From Amnibacterium kyonggiense (GTDB lineage: Bacteria > Actinomycetota > Actinomycetes > Actinomycetales > Microbacteriaceae): a stretch of DNA of 64,000 nt. How positions within the stretch are numbered: the first letter of the stretch is position 1; each line of letters begins with the position of its first letter. The position numbers were made by a program, and so were the translations under genes. This document shows, one piece after another, positions 52,598 through 61,191 of this stretch. The stretch is taken from assembly GCF_004364555.1 (NCBI RefSeq), contig NZ_SOAM01000001.1, forward strand, positions 372,001 to 436,000, written 5' to 3'. A model generated the notes under the pieces. The model searched no databases. It was not told where the DNA came from and saw only the letters and a list, made by a program, of their open reading frames with translations.

Positions 52598-53565
52598 CCC
52601 TTCGACAGGCTCCCGCGACGGCGGTGGCGTCACCCGCCGCGCCCACGCCGGTCGAGAGGATCGACCGGCAGAACCCGAACGACCGCCTCCGGCACCGGAT
52701 CCTCGGCCGGAACCCGCTCGGGCTCCTGTTCAGCACCCCGTACCTCGTGTTCGTCCTGGCGGTCTTCGCCTCCCCGATCGTCTACGCGGTCTGGATCGCG
52801 TTCCACGACTTCTACTTCGCCGCTCCCGGCGCGACGACGTCGTACCCGTTCGTCGGGTTCGCGAACTTCGTCTACGCGTTCACGAACGCGCAGGTGATCC
52901 AGTCGTTCGGCAACGTCGGGATCTTCCTGCTGATCAACGTGCCGCTCACCGTGGTGCTGTCGCTGCTGCTCGCGGCGGCCCTGAACCGGGTGATCCACCT
53001 GCGGGTCTTCCTGCGGATCAGCTTCTACGTGCCGTACATCACGGCATCGGTGGCGCTCGTGGGCGTCTGGCTGTTCCTCTTCGGCGGCGACGGGCTGGTC
53101 AACAGCACCCTGGGGCCGCTCGCGCCGAACCCGTCGTGGCTGGTGAACCAGTCGCTCGCGATGCCCGTCATCGCGATCTACGTGACGTGGAAGCAGCTCG
53201 GGTTCTACATCCTGCTGTACCTCGCGGCGCTGCAGAACGTGCCGAAGGAGCTCTACGAGCAGGCCTCCACCGACGGCGCCGGCGCGCTTCGCCAGTTCTG
53301 GTCCGTCACCGTGCCGGGCGTCCGGCCGGCGACGCTCCTCGTGCTGCTCGTGTCGACCGTGACGGGCGCGAACCTCTTCACCGAGCCGTACCTGCTGACC
53401 GGCGGCGGCCCGAACGGGGCGTCGAACACGCCCGTCTACCTGATGTACCAGCTCGGCGTGGAGCAGGGGCTCCCGGACGTCGCGAGCGCGATCGGCATCG
53501 TGCTCGTCATCGGCGTCCTGATCATCGCGTGGCTGCAGAACCGGTTCGCCGGAGGGAGGGACTGA
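52594..53565 (+). CDS. sugar ABC transporter permease (MalF type)
   Basis: The 323-residue permease has six to seven hydrophobic segments and the EAA-type loop EQASTDGAGALRQFWSVTVP that contacts the ATPase. FSTPYLVFVLAVFASPIVYA is the first segment. The GTG overlaps the binding-protein stop. The first codons (TLRQAPATA) are encoded by a dispersed repeat (52596-52612), so the N-terminus is partly repeat-derived. Confidence 0.93.
   Translation: MTLRQAPATAVASPAAPTPVERIDRQNPNDRLRHRILGRNPLGLLFSTPYLVFVLAVFASPIVYAVWIAFHDFYFAAPGATTSYPFVGFANFVYAFTNAQVIQSFGNVGIFLLINVPLTVVLSLLLAAALNRVIHLRVFLRISFYVPYITASVALVGVWLFLFGGDGLVNSTLGPLAPNPSWLVNQSLAMPVIAIYVTWKQLGFYILLYLAALQNVPKELYEQASTDGAGALRQFWSVTVPGVRPATLLVLLVSTVTGANLFTEPYLLTGGGPNGASNTPVYLMYQLGVEQGLPDVASAIGIVLVIGVLIIAWLQNRFAGGRD
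52596..52612. repeat. TCGACAGGCTC repeat at the permease start
   Basis: GACCCTTCGACAGGCTC overlaps the GTG start and next five codons of the permease gene. It matches the copy inside grpE (34641-34663). The element has therefore become coding in two unrelated genes of this window. Confidence 0.55.
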
Positions 53566-54482
53566 TGACGATCCAGCAGGCCCAGGAGGCCGCGCCCGCC
53601 GACGGCGCGCGCACGACGAACCGCCCGGCCGGGCGGCGCTCGAAGGGGTGGACACGGACGCAGTCCGTGCTCCGCGGGGTGGTCCTCGGCATCGGCGCCG
53701 TGGCCTTCCTGTTCCCCTTCTACTACATGGTCATCGGCTCGCTCCAGAAGAAGCCGGACCAGACCCTGGCCGGGCTGATCCCCGACCCGACGAACCTGAC
53801 GCTCGACAACTTCGCCGCGGTGAACAGCCGGATCAGCCTGCTGTCCGGCCTGCTCAACTCCGGGCTCTTCACCGGCGGGGTGCTGCTCTGCACACTCGTG
53901 TTCGGCGTGCTGGTCGGGTACGCGCTCGCGGTGCTCGAGTGGCGAGGGAGGGGCGCGACGTTCGCGATCGTGCTGCTGGTGCAGGTGATCCCGTTCCAGC
54001 TGCTGCAGATCCCGCTGTACGTGCTCGTCGCGCGGAACTACGGCCTCGCGGACAACGTGCTCGGCATGATCCTGCCGTTCGCGATCAACTCGACCGCCGT
54101 CATCCTGTTCCGGCAGTACTTCCTGCAGGTGCCGCGCGAGCTGTTCGAGGCGGCGCGGATCGACGGGGCGCGGGAGCTGCGGCTGCTCTGGAGCGTCGCC
54201 ATCCCGCTGGTGCGGCCGGCGCTCGTGACGGGCGTGCTGCTCACCTTCATCGGTCCGTGGAACGAGTTCCTCTGGCCGTTCCTCATCACGAAGCAGGCCG
54301 ACCGGCAGCCGCTGGCCGTCTCCCTCGCGAACTACATCACCTCGGTCGCCTCGTCGACCGCCAACCCGTTCGGCGCGGTCACCGCCGGCGCGCTCGTGCT
54401 CGCCGTGCCCGTCGTCGTCCTGTTCATCGTGTTCCAGCGCTACTTCGTCTCGAGCGACCTCGGCTCGGGCGTGAAGGGATGA
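53565..54482 (+). CDS. sugar ABC transporter permease (MalG type)
   Basis: The 305-residue permease pairs with the previous one. It has a polar N-terminus, FLFPFYYMVIGSLQKKPDQT, six hydrophobic segments and the EAA loop EAARIDGARELRLLWSVAIP. The ATG lies 2 bases inside the preceding stop region (TGATG), and it overlaps the GH130 gene by 4 bases (ATGA). Confidence 0.93.
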   Translation: MTIQQAQEAAPADGARTTNRPAGRRSKGWTRTQSVLRGVVLGIGAVAFLFPFYYMVIGSLQKKPDQTLAGLIPDPTNLTLDNFAAVNSRISLLSGLLNSGLFTGGVLLCTLVFGVLVGYALAVLEWRGRGATFAIVLLVQVIPFQLLQIPLYVLVARNYGLADNVLGMILPFAINSTAVILFRQYFLQVPRELFEAARIDGARELRLLWSVAIPLVRPALVTGVLLTFIGPWNEFLWPFLITKQADRQPLAVSLANYITSVASSTANPFGAVTAGALVLAVPVVVLFIVFQRYFVSSDLGSGVKG

Positions 54483-55561
54483 CCTCCATGACCACCTCCT
54501 CCACCCGCACCGACGTCGGCTACCGCCTCGAGCGCGTCGGCCTCGTGATGGAGCCGGAGCCCGGCAACGACCTCGAGTTCGAGGGGGTGCTCAACCCCGG
54601 CTCGGGGCGGGGGCCCGACGGCGAGCTGTACCTGCTGCCGCGCGTCGTCGCGGCGGGCAACGTCTCCCGCGTCGGGCTCGCCCGCGTGCTCGTCGAGGAC
54701 GGGGTGCCCGTCGGCGTCGAGCGGCAGGGGATCGTGCTCGAGCCGGACCGGCAGTGGGAGCGCGGCGCCACGCACGCCGGCGTCGAGGACCCGCGGATCA
54801 CCCGGATCGACGAGCTCGGGCTGCACGTCATGACCTACGTCGCCTACGGCCCGCTCGGGCCGCGCACCGCGATCGCGGTGTCGGAGGACCTCCGGTCGTG
54901 GCGCCGCCTCGGCCCGGTCACGTTCGCCTACGACGACGAGCAGGACGCCGATCTCGGCCTCGTCTTCAACAAGGACACCGTCTTCTTCCCGGAGGCCGTC
55001 ACCTCGCCGGACGGCGTGCGCTGCTTCGCGGTGCTGCACCGGCCGATGTGGAACGTGGGGGAGACGGTGCCGGGGGAGGCGCCGCAGGTGCCGGCCGGGC
55101 TGCCCGACGCCCGCGAGAGCATCTGGATCGGCTACGTGCCGGTGGAGGACGTCGCCCGCGACCTCTCGCTGCTGACGCGCTGGACGCGCAACCGCTTCCT
55201 CGCCGGCCCCGAGTTCCCGTTCGAGGAGCTGAAGATCGGCGGCGGACCCGCGCCGTACCGGGTGCCGGAGGGATGGCTGCTGCTGCACCACGGCGTGACC
55301 GGGCGGATCGACAACGCGTTCGCGCAGCAGAAGCACGTGAACTACGCGGCCGGGATGATGCTGCTCGACGGCGACGACCCCTCCCGCGTCCTCGCCCGCA
55401 CCCCGGTCCCCGTGCTCACGGCGGAGACGGAGTGGGAGAAGACCGGCATCGTGCCGAACGTCGTGTTCCCGACGGCGATCGAGGAGATCGACGGGCAGCC
55501 GTTCGTCTTCTACGGCATGGCCGACACGAAGATCGGCGCCGCCCGCCTCGTCAAGGCCTGA
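54479..55561 (+). CDS. GH130-family glycoside phosphorylase/hydrolase
   Basis: The 360-residue protein matches the five-bladed propeller family GH130, which phosphorolyses or hydrolyses beta-mannosides. Blocks visible are HAGVEDPRITRIDE with the conserved Asp, FNKDTVFFPE, KIGGGPAPYRVPEGWLLLHH and TEWEKTGIVPNVVFP. Cytoplasmic, no signal peptide. The coupling to the importer suggests it acts on the imported sugar. Whether it is a phosphorylase or a hydrolase cannot be decided by eye. ATG 54479 or 54488 may be the start. Confidence 0.85.
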   Translation: MTSMTTSSTRTDVGYRLERVGLVMEPEPGNDLEFEGVLNPGSGRGPDGELYLLPRVVAAGNVSRVGLARVLVEDGVPVGVERQGIVLEPDRQWERGATHAGVEDPRITRIDELGLHVMTYVAYGPLGPRTAIAVSEDLRSWRRLGPVTFAYDDEQDADLGLVFNKDTVFFPEAVTSPDGVRCFAVLHRPMWNVGETVPGEAPQVPAGLPDARESIWIGYVPVEDVARDLSLLTRWTRNRFLAGPEFPFEELKIGGGPAPYRVPEGWLLLHHGVTGRIDNAFAQQKHVNYAAGMMLLDGDDPSRVLARTPVPVLTAETEWEKTGIVPNVVFPTAIEEIDGQPFVFYGMADTKIGAARLVKA

Positions 55562-55572
55562 CCCGCCCCCGT

Positions 55573-55624
55573 CTGTTCACGGATACGGAGATCCGGTCAG
55601 CCGGATCTCCGTATCCGTGAACAG
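55573..55624. repeat. 24-bp perfect hairpin repeat after the GH130 gene
   Basis: 55573-55596 and 55601-55624 are exact complements with a TCAG loop; the core is CGGATACGGAGATCC. It is the best-formed member of the family at 36099 and 46753. It lies between the GH130 gene and the secreted protein gene on the same strand and might uncouple their expression. Confidence 0.85.
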
Positions 55625-55651
55625 GTCTGCACCGAACGAAGGAGTTCATGC

Positions 55652-57622
55652 GTGTTGAAGCATCTGTCCGCGTACGTCGCGGCCGGCGCCCTGCTCGCCA
55701 CGGCGCTCGTCGCCGCGCCCGCCGAGGCGGCGCCCGTCACCGCTCCGGCGGCGGCCCGGCTGACGAACACCGCCCACCTCGACTTCCTCCTGCAGGAGGT
55801 CCGGCCGCCCGCGACCGCGGGGCACTCGACCTACGGATCCGCCCCCGTCGAGCTGCCGTGGACGTACGCGGACCGGAACGACGACGGCTCCTACACGCGG
55901 GTCGGCGGCGGCACCTACGACGCCGCGACCGACACGTACGGGCAGGGCGCCTTCAACACCGACGACGTCGCCCGCACCGCCGTCGTGTACGTGCGCGACT
56001 GGCGGCAGACCGGCTCCGCGGCGAGCCGGGAGCACGCGGAGGCCGTCCTGCGCGGGCTGGCGTTCTTCCAGACCACCACCGGCCCGCACGCCGGGAACCC
56101 GGTGCTGTGGATGCAGCCCGACGGCGCGCTGAACCCGAGCGCCGACCCGGTCGAGCTGCCCGACCCGAGCGACTCCGGGCCGAGCTACTGGCTCGCCCGC
56201 ACGATCTGGGCGTACGGGGAGGGCTACGCCGCGTTCCGGCACAGCGACCCCGGCTTCGCCCGGTTCCTGCAGCAGCGCCTCCGCCTCGCGGTCCGCGCCC
56301 TCGATCGCGAGACGCTGCGCACCGGCGCCGCGACGGCGGTCGCGGACGGCGTCCGCGTCCCCGGGCGGCTGATCGTCGACGACGCGGGCGCGAGCGCCGA
56401 GGCCGTGCTGGGCCTCGCCGCGTACGCGAAGGCCGCGCCGAAGGACGTCGCTCCGCGGCGCGCGCTCGCGTCGCTCGCAGGGCAGATCGACCGGCTCGCG
56501 GCGACCACGCCGCAGACCGCGTCCTGGCCGTACGGTGCGATCCTGCCGTCCGCCGCATCGCGGACGAGTTGGCACGCCTGGGCCTCGCAGATGAGCGCGG
56601 CGCTCGCCGCGGCCTGCTCCGCGCTGCACCGCCCGGCACTGCTGCGCTCCGCGGTCCGCGACACGGCCGGGTTCGAGCCCGACCTGCTCGCCGCGGGCGG
56701 CGCCGACAACCTGCTCGGGCCGACGCCGAGCGACCGGACCCAGATCGCGTACGGCGTCGACTCGCGCGTCCAGGGCCTCCTCGCCGTGTCGGACCGCACC
56801 GGCTCCCGCGGCGTCCGGGCGCTCGCCGCGCTGCAGGCCGCCTGGTTCTTCGGCGCGAACGCGAGCGGCTCCCCGGTCTACGACCCGGCCACCGGCGTCA
56901 CCTTCGACGGCGTGCAGGCGGACGGGACCGTCAACCGCAACAGCGGCGCCGAGAGCACGATCCACGGCCTGCTCACCATGCTCGCGCTCGACGCGCACCC
57001 GTCGGTCGCCCGGGCGGCGACCGCGATCCACGGGCTCGGCGCCCGGGACGGGCTCCGCGTCGTCGAGGCGGAGGACGCCGCGACGACCGGAACCGTGTTC
57101 ACCCCGGATCCGGCCTCCACGGCGGAGTCCGCCTGGAGCGGGAAGGGCCTGCTGCTCCGGAAGGGGCGGACGGCGACGTTCCACCTCGGCACGGGCGCGC
57201 ACGAGGTCGAGGCCGTCGTGCAGCAGGTCGAGCGCGGCACCGCGACGGCGCCGGTCTCGCGCTGGACCGGGGGCGGCGTCCGGCGGAGCCTCACCTCGAC
57301 CGTGGACGCGCAGGGGATCTCGCCGACCTCCGGCGCCCTCGCGGCGCAGACGATCGGCACCGTGCACGGCGACGCGCTCACCGTCCGGGCGATCGCCGGC
57401 GCGGTGCGGATCGACGCGCTGCTCGTCCGGCCCGAGGTGCAGCGGGTGGCCTTCGACGGTGGACCTCTCCTCCTCGTCGACTCGGGCCGCGGCGGCACCG
57501 CCGCGGTCGACCGGGGCGCCCGCGTCGAGCGGTACCGCGGCGACGGGACCCCCGCCGGCGTCGTGACCGCGCGCAGCGGCCGGGTCGCGCTCCCGAAGGG
57601 CGGCTTCGCGGTCGTCCGCTGA
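55652..57622 (+). CDS. large secreted protein, candidate carbohydrate-active enzyme
   Basis: The 656-residue protein begins at GTG 55652 (AAGGAG 7 bases upstream) with a signal peptide ending AAPAEAAPV. Residues 40-460 are helical and rich in Trp/Tyr/Gly, with ARTAVVYVRDWRQTGS, GPSYWLARTIWAYGEGYAAF and NRNSGAESTIHGLLTMLALD, suggesting an alpha/alpha barrel like glycoside hydrolases. From about 470, RVVEAEDAATTGTVF begins a beta-sandwich part like carbohydrate-binding modules. I do not recognise a family. Its place beside the GH130 importer suggests action on the same polysaccharide. Confidence 0.8.
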   Translation: MLKHLSAYVAAGALLATALVAAPAEAAPVTAPAAARLTNTAHLDFLLQEVRPPATAGHSTYGSAPVELPWTYADRNDDGSYTRVGGGTYDAATDTYGQGAFNTDDVARTAVVYVRDWRQTGSAASREHAEAVLRGLAFFQTTTGPHAGNPVLWMQPDGALNPSADPVELPDPSDSGPSYWLARTIWAYGEGYAAFRHSDPGFARFLQQRLRLAVRALDRETLRTGAATAVADGVRVPGRLIVDDAGASAEAVLGLAAYAKAAPKDVAPRRALASLAGQIDRLAATTPQTASWPYGAILPSAASRTSWHAWASQMSAALAAACSALHRPALLRSAVRDTAGFEPDLLAAGGADNLLGPTPSDRTQIAYGVDSRVQGLLAVSDRTGSRGVRALAALQAAWFFGANASGSPVYDPATGVTFDGVQADGTVNRNSGAESTIHGLLTMLALDAHPSVARAATAIHGLGARDGLRVVEAEDAATTGTVFTPDPASTAESAWSGKGLLLRKGRTATFHLGTGAHEVEAVVQQVERGTATAPVSRWTGGGVRRSLTSTVDAQGISPTSGALAAQTIGTVHGDALTVRAIAGAVRIDALLVRPEVQRVAFDGGPLLLVDSGRGGTAAVDRGARVERYRGDGTPAGVVTARSGRVALPKGGFAVVR

Positions 57623-57634
57623 CCCGCCGAGGGC

Positions 57635-57669
57635 GTTCCCGGATCCGCTGACCCACCGGATCCGGGAAC
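57635..57669 (+). terminator. stem-loop after the secreted protein gene
   Basis: GTTCCCGGATCCG (57635-57647) pairs perfectly with CGGATCCGGGAAC (57657-57669) around a 9-base loop, 13 bases after the stop. The shape is like the other hairpins but the stem is shorter. Confidence 0.7.
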
Positions 57670-57697
57670 ACCTGCGCGCGCCCGGGAGAATGGGCCC

Positions 57698-58624
57698 GTG
57701 GTCGGCGTGCTGGAGGGGTTCGCCGTCATCGGCGCGATCGTGCTCGTCGGCTACGTCCTCGGCCGCTTCGACGTGCTCGGGCCGGGTGCCCAGGCCGTGC
57801 TCAACCGGTACGTCTTCTTCGTCGCGGCGCCCTGCCTGCTGTTCACCGTGATCGCGACCGCCGACACGGCGGTCCTGTTCTCGCCGATCCTGCTCGTCGC
57901 CGCGGTGTCCGCGATCGGCGTCGCCGCGATCTACGTCCTCGTCGCCCGCCTCCTGTGGAGGCGCAGCCTCGGACCGCTCGTCGTCGGCGCGATGAGCTCC
58001 GGGTACGTCAACGGCAACAACATCGGCCTGCCCGTCGCCGTCTACCTGCTCGGGAACGCCGCCTACACGGCGCCGATCATCCTGCTGCAGCTCATGGTCT
58101 TCGCCCCGACCGGGCTCCTCCTGCTCGACGCGGCGACGCACGAGGGGCGCCGCAGCGTCGCCGGCACCGTGCTGACGTCGCTCCGGAACCCGCTCATCAT
58201 CGCCTCGCTGCTCGGCACCGTCGTCGCCGTGACCGGCGTCCGGCTGCCCGCGCCGGTCCTCGAGCCGCTCAAGCTCCTCGGGGGCGCGTCCGTGCCGCTC
58301 ATGCTCACCGCGTTCGGGCTGTCGCTCTTCGGCGCGCGCCCGCTCGTCGCGGGGGAGGGGCGGGCCGACGTGCTGCTGGCCGCGGCGCTGAAGTCGGTCG
58401 GCATGCCGGCGCTCGCCTTCGTCGTCGGCGGCCTGGTGCTGCGGATGCCCCCCGAGCAGCTGCACGCGTCGGTCGTGCTCGCGGGGCTGCCGACCGCGCA
58501 GAACGTCCTCAACTTCGCGAGCCGCTACGGGACGGGCGTGCCGATTGCCAGAGACGCGGGACTCATCACCACGGTCGCGGCCGTGCCGGTGCTGCTCGTC
58601 GTCTCCCTCCTGCTCACGCCGTGA
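57698..58624 (+). CDS. AEC-family transporter (auxin efflux carrier type)
   Basis: The 308-residue protein has ten hydrophobic segments with the AEC features: VLGRFDVLGPGAQAVLNRYV near the start, SGYVNGNNIGLPVAVYLLG with the conserved Asn, and VLAGLPTAQNVLNFASRYG near the end. Bacterial members carry dicarboxylates or other anions; the substrate here is unknown. The GTG at 57698 begins after GGGAGAATG. The last 11 bases overlap the convergent ClC gene. Confidence 0.88.
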   Translation: MVGVLEGFAVIGAIVLVGYVLGRFDVLGPGAQAVLNRYVFFVAAPCLLFTVIATADTAVLFSPILLVAAVSAIGVAAIYVLVARLLWRRSLGPLVVGAMSSGYVNGNNIGLPVAVYLLGNAAYTAPIILLQLMVFAPTGLLLLDAATHEGRRSVAGTVLTSLRNPLIIASLLGTVVAVTGVRLPAPVLEPLKLLGGASVPLMLTAFGLSLFGARPLVAGEGRADVLLAAALKSVGMPALAFVVGGLVLRMPPEQLHASVVLAGLPTAQNVLNFASRYGTGVPIARDAGLITTVAAVPVLLVVSLLLTP

Positions 58625-60590
58625 CCGCGTCCTCGGCGGACGGCTCCGCGACCGGCGCGGGCGCTGCCCGGCGGACGAGGAGCTGCACGACGTCGCCGGC
58701 CCCGACCCGCGACCGGGGGTCGAGCGCGCGATCCGTGCCGGCGCGCTCGACGGCGACCGGCACCGCTCCGTCCGGCCAGGCGACGTCGACCGCGACGCGG
58801 CCGTCCGCCGCGGAGCCCGGCGCCACGCGCAGCTCGACGACGTCGAAGTCGGGCAGGGGGTCGGGGACGTCGGACGCGGCCTCCGCCTGATCCCGCTCGG
58901 CGGCGAGGGAGCGGCGCACCGCGCCGAGCACGCTCCCCGTGGTCAACCAGCCCGTCACGGCGCCGCCGTCGGTCGCGACGACCGGCAGCCCGTCACGACC
59001 GGAGCCGTCCAGGTTCCGGAGGGCCTCCGCGATCGGCTCGTCCTCGAACACGGCCTGCGGCCGAGCACGGCTCACGACGGCGCCGAGCGCCGACAGGTCC
59101 GGCTCCGATCCGGCGGGCGCAGCCGGGAGCGCCCGTCCGAAGGGGTGCATCGTGGTGCCCGCCGTGAGCCGCAGGAAGGCGGCCCAGGGCGCCGTCCGCT
59201 CGAGGTCCTGCCCGCGACGGAGGAGCTTCGTCGTGTAGATCGTGCCGTAGCCGAGCTCCCGGGAGACGGCGGTGGCGATCCCGACCGTGAGCATGACGGG
59301 CAGGGCCAGCCCGAAGGCCCCGGTCATCTCGACGATGCTCGCCAGCGCGGTCAGCGGTGCCCGGGTCGACGAGCTGAACACCCCGGCCATGCCCATCGCG
59401 GCGTAGAGCACGGGAGACCCGGCCACGGGACCGAGGACGTGGGTGACGACCATGCCGAACGCCGTCCCCGCCATCAGCCCCACGAAGAGGGAGGGCGCGA
59501 AGACGCCGCCGGAGCCGCCGACCCCGAGCGTGAGGCTCGTGGCGAGCATCTTGCCCACGAGCAGCAGGAGGAGGAAGCCGAGGGCGTAGCGACCGTCGAG
59601 CGCCGCGAACATGACCGGGTAGCCGACGCCGTACAGCTGCGGCAGCGCGAGGAGGAGGAGGCCGACGAGCACACCGCCGACCGCGGGCCGGGCCCACTCG
59701 GGACGCCCTCGCCACAGCCGGTCGCAGACGTCCTCGATCAGGTAGAGCAGCTTCGAGAAGCCCTGGCCGAGGAACGCCGCGACGACCGCGAGCAGGGCGA
59801 CGAGGAGGTAGTCCTGCGGCGCCGTGATCGCGGCGTGCACCGGGAAGTCCTCGAGGAACGGCCGGTCGCCGAGGAACGGGATGGCCACGGCGTCCGCGAC
59901 CATCGCGGACACCATGAGTGCGAAGAGCGACTCGGCGGAGAGCTCGCGGAGGATGATCTCGGCCCCGAAGAACACGCCCGTGATCGGCGCGTTGAAGGTC
60001 GCGGCGATGCCGCCGCCCGCGCCGCACGCGACGAGCACGCGCAGCCGGTGCTCGGGCATGCGGATCCACTGCCCGAAGCCGGAGGCGAGCGCGGAGCCGA
60101 TCTGGACGATCGGGCCCTCGCGACCGACGGAGCCGCCGGATCCGATCGTGATCGCGGAGGCGAGCGCCTTCACCAGGGCGACCTGCGGCCGGATCCTGCC
60201 CCCGCGCTCGGCGACCGCCACCATCACCTCGGGCACGCCGTGCCCGCGCGCCTCGGGGGCGAAGCGGTGCACGAGCGGGCCGTACAGGAGACCGCCGACG
60301 ACGGGCGCGAGGACGAGGAAGGCGAGGCCCAGCCAGGGGAGGTGCGCGCTGCCGACCCGGCCCTGCTGGCCGAACGCGGTGCTGCCCGTGAACGCCCAGG
60401 TGATGCCCTCGACGAGGAGGCGGAAGACGACGGCGCCGAGCCCCGCGCCCGCGCCGATCACGACGGCGAGCGCGAGCAGCCCGAAGCGCGTCGAGCGGAG
60501 AGCGCCGACGAACCGCCGGTGCGCGCCCGGGGAGCCGACCGTGCGGCGGGTGGTCCGGGAAGGGGCTGCGGAGGCCAATGGTGTGTGCAT
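58614..60590 (-). CDS. ClC-family chloride channel/transporter with CBS region
   Basis: The 658-residue protein has the ClC membrane core with selectivity motifs GSGGSVGREGPIVQIG (including the gating Glu) and GGSGGVFAPSLFVG. The C-terminal 200 residues hold a CBS-like region (FEDEPIAEALRNLD, DGLPVVATDGGAVTGWL) and a TrkA_C-like end. It may be a chloride/proton antiporter or fluoride-type relative. ATG 60590 is 15 bases from the divergent MarR start; an alternative in-frame ATG (60611) overlaps the MarR ATG within ATGCAT. Confidence 0.92.
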   Translation of the reverse strand: MHTPLASAAPSRTTRRTVGSPGAHRRFVGALRSTRFGLLALAVVIGAGAGLGAVVFRLLVEGITWAFTGSTAFGQQGRVGSAHLPWLGLAFLVLAPVVGGLLYGPLVHRFAPEARGHGVPEVMVAVAERGGRIRPQVALVKALASAITIGSGGSVGREGPIVQIGSALASGFGQWIRMPEHRLRVLVACGAGGGIAATFNAPITGVFFGAEIILRELSAESLFALMVSAMVADAVAIPFLGDRPFLEDFPVHAAITAPQDYLLVALLAVVAAFLGQGFSKLLYLIEDVCDRLWRGRPEWARPAVGGVLVGLLLLALPQLYGVGYPVMFAALDGRYALGFLLLLLVGKMLATSLTLGVGGSGGVFAPSLFVGLMAGTAFGMVVTHVLGPVAGSPVLYAAMGMAGVFSSSTRAPLTALASIVEMTGAFGLALPVMLTVGIATAVSRELGYGTIYTTKLLRRGQDLERTAPWAAFLRLTAGTTMHPFGRALPAAPAGSEPDLSALGAVVSRARPQAVFEDEPIAEALRNLDGSGRDGLPVVATDGGAVTGWLTTGSVLGAVRRSLAAERDQAEAASDVPDPLPDFDVVELRVAPGSAADGRVAVDVAWPDGAVPVAVERAGTDRALDPRSRVGAGDVVQLLVRRAAPAPVAEPSAEDAVTA

Positions 60591-60593
60591 GAG

Positions 60594-60606
60594 TACAATC
60601 AGTGTA
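60594..60606. promoter_or_regulatory. overlapping divergent promoters of the MarR and ClC genes
   Basis: In TACAATCAGTGTA, TACAAT (60594-60599) is a -10 for the MarR gene, and its start of transcription would fall on the ATG at 60606. On the other strand TACACT (60606-60601) is a -10 for the ClC gene. The TACA/TGTA ends form an inverted repeat, so one bound regulator could block both. Confidence 0.5.
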
Positions 60607-61094
60607 TGCATGCATCGATCGGGGACGCATCGTCGAAGTCGGACGCAGAGGTCCTCGACGCGCTCCTGACCGGTTCGCGAGCCCTCCTCGGGCTCGTCGC
60701 GCAGTCGATGGGCGACGCGCTCGACCGGGTCACGCTGCAGCAGTTCCGGATCCTGACGATCCTCACGACGGCCGACGGGCGGTCCGGCCGCGATCTGGCG
60801 CAGGACCTCGGCGTCGCGTCGTCCACGGTGTCCCGAGCGGTCGATCGCCTCGTGTCCGCCGGATGGGTGCGGCGCGATCGAGACGCCGGCGATCGCCGCG
60901 CGGTCCGGCTCACCGCGTCCGACGAGGCGCGCGAGCTCGTCGCCGGGGTCGCGGCGCGGCGTCGCGCGCTCCTCGCGGAGGTCCTGGAGCGCGTCCCGGA
61001 GGCGGATCGGGCCGACCTCGGCCGTGCGTTCCGCGTGCTCGCGGTGGCGACGCGCGAGCCGCAGCCGGCCGATCTGCGGCTGCTGGGGCTCTGA
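60606..61094 (+). CDS. MarR-family transcriptional regulator
   Basis: The 162-residue protein has the MarR winged helix: LDRVTLQQFRILTIL, RSGRDLAQDLGVASSTVSRA with the recognition helix, and WVRRDRDAGDRRAVRLTASD in the wing. Dimerisation helices lie at both ends. It starts at ATG 60606, apparently without a leader. Divergent layout predicts that it represses the ClC gene and itself. The ligand is unknown. Confidence 0.9.
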   Translation: MHASIGDASSKSDAEVLDALLTGSRALLGLVAQSMGDALDRVTLQQFRILTILTTADGRSGRDLAQDLGVASSTVSRAVDRLVSAGWVRRDRDAGDRRAVRLTASDEARELVAGVAARRRALLAEVLERVPEADRADLGRAFRVLAVATREPQPADLRLLGL

Positions 61095-61111
61095 GTCGTC
61101 GCGCAACCCCC

Positions 61112-61128
61112 TTGACATGTGAGTTCAC
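61112..61128 (+). promoter_or_regulatory. TTGACA with GTGAGTTCAC before the shikimate dehydrogenase-like gene
   Basis: TTGACA (61112-61117) is a consensus -35. Overlapping its downstream side, GTGAGTTCAC (61119-61128) is a near-palindrome of the GntR or FadR operator kind. No good -10 lies at 17 bases, so the promoter may depend on an activator. Confidence 0.4.
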
Positions 61129-61191
61129 TGACTGCACTCGTCGGCGGCATACCCTGACGGACCGACCGGTTGGCGGTCGTACGGAGGAACC

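Noticed and set aside
55648-57651. A 667-codon frame from ATG 55648
   Set aside because: It is shifted against the signal-peptide-bearing frame from GTG 55652 and is Arg-rich low complexity.
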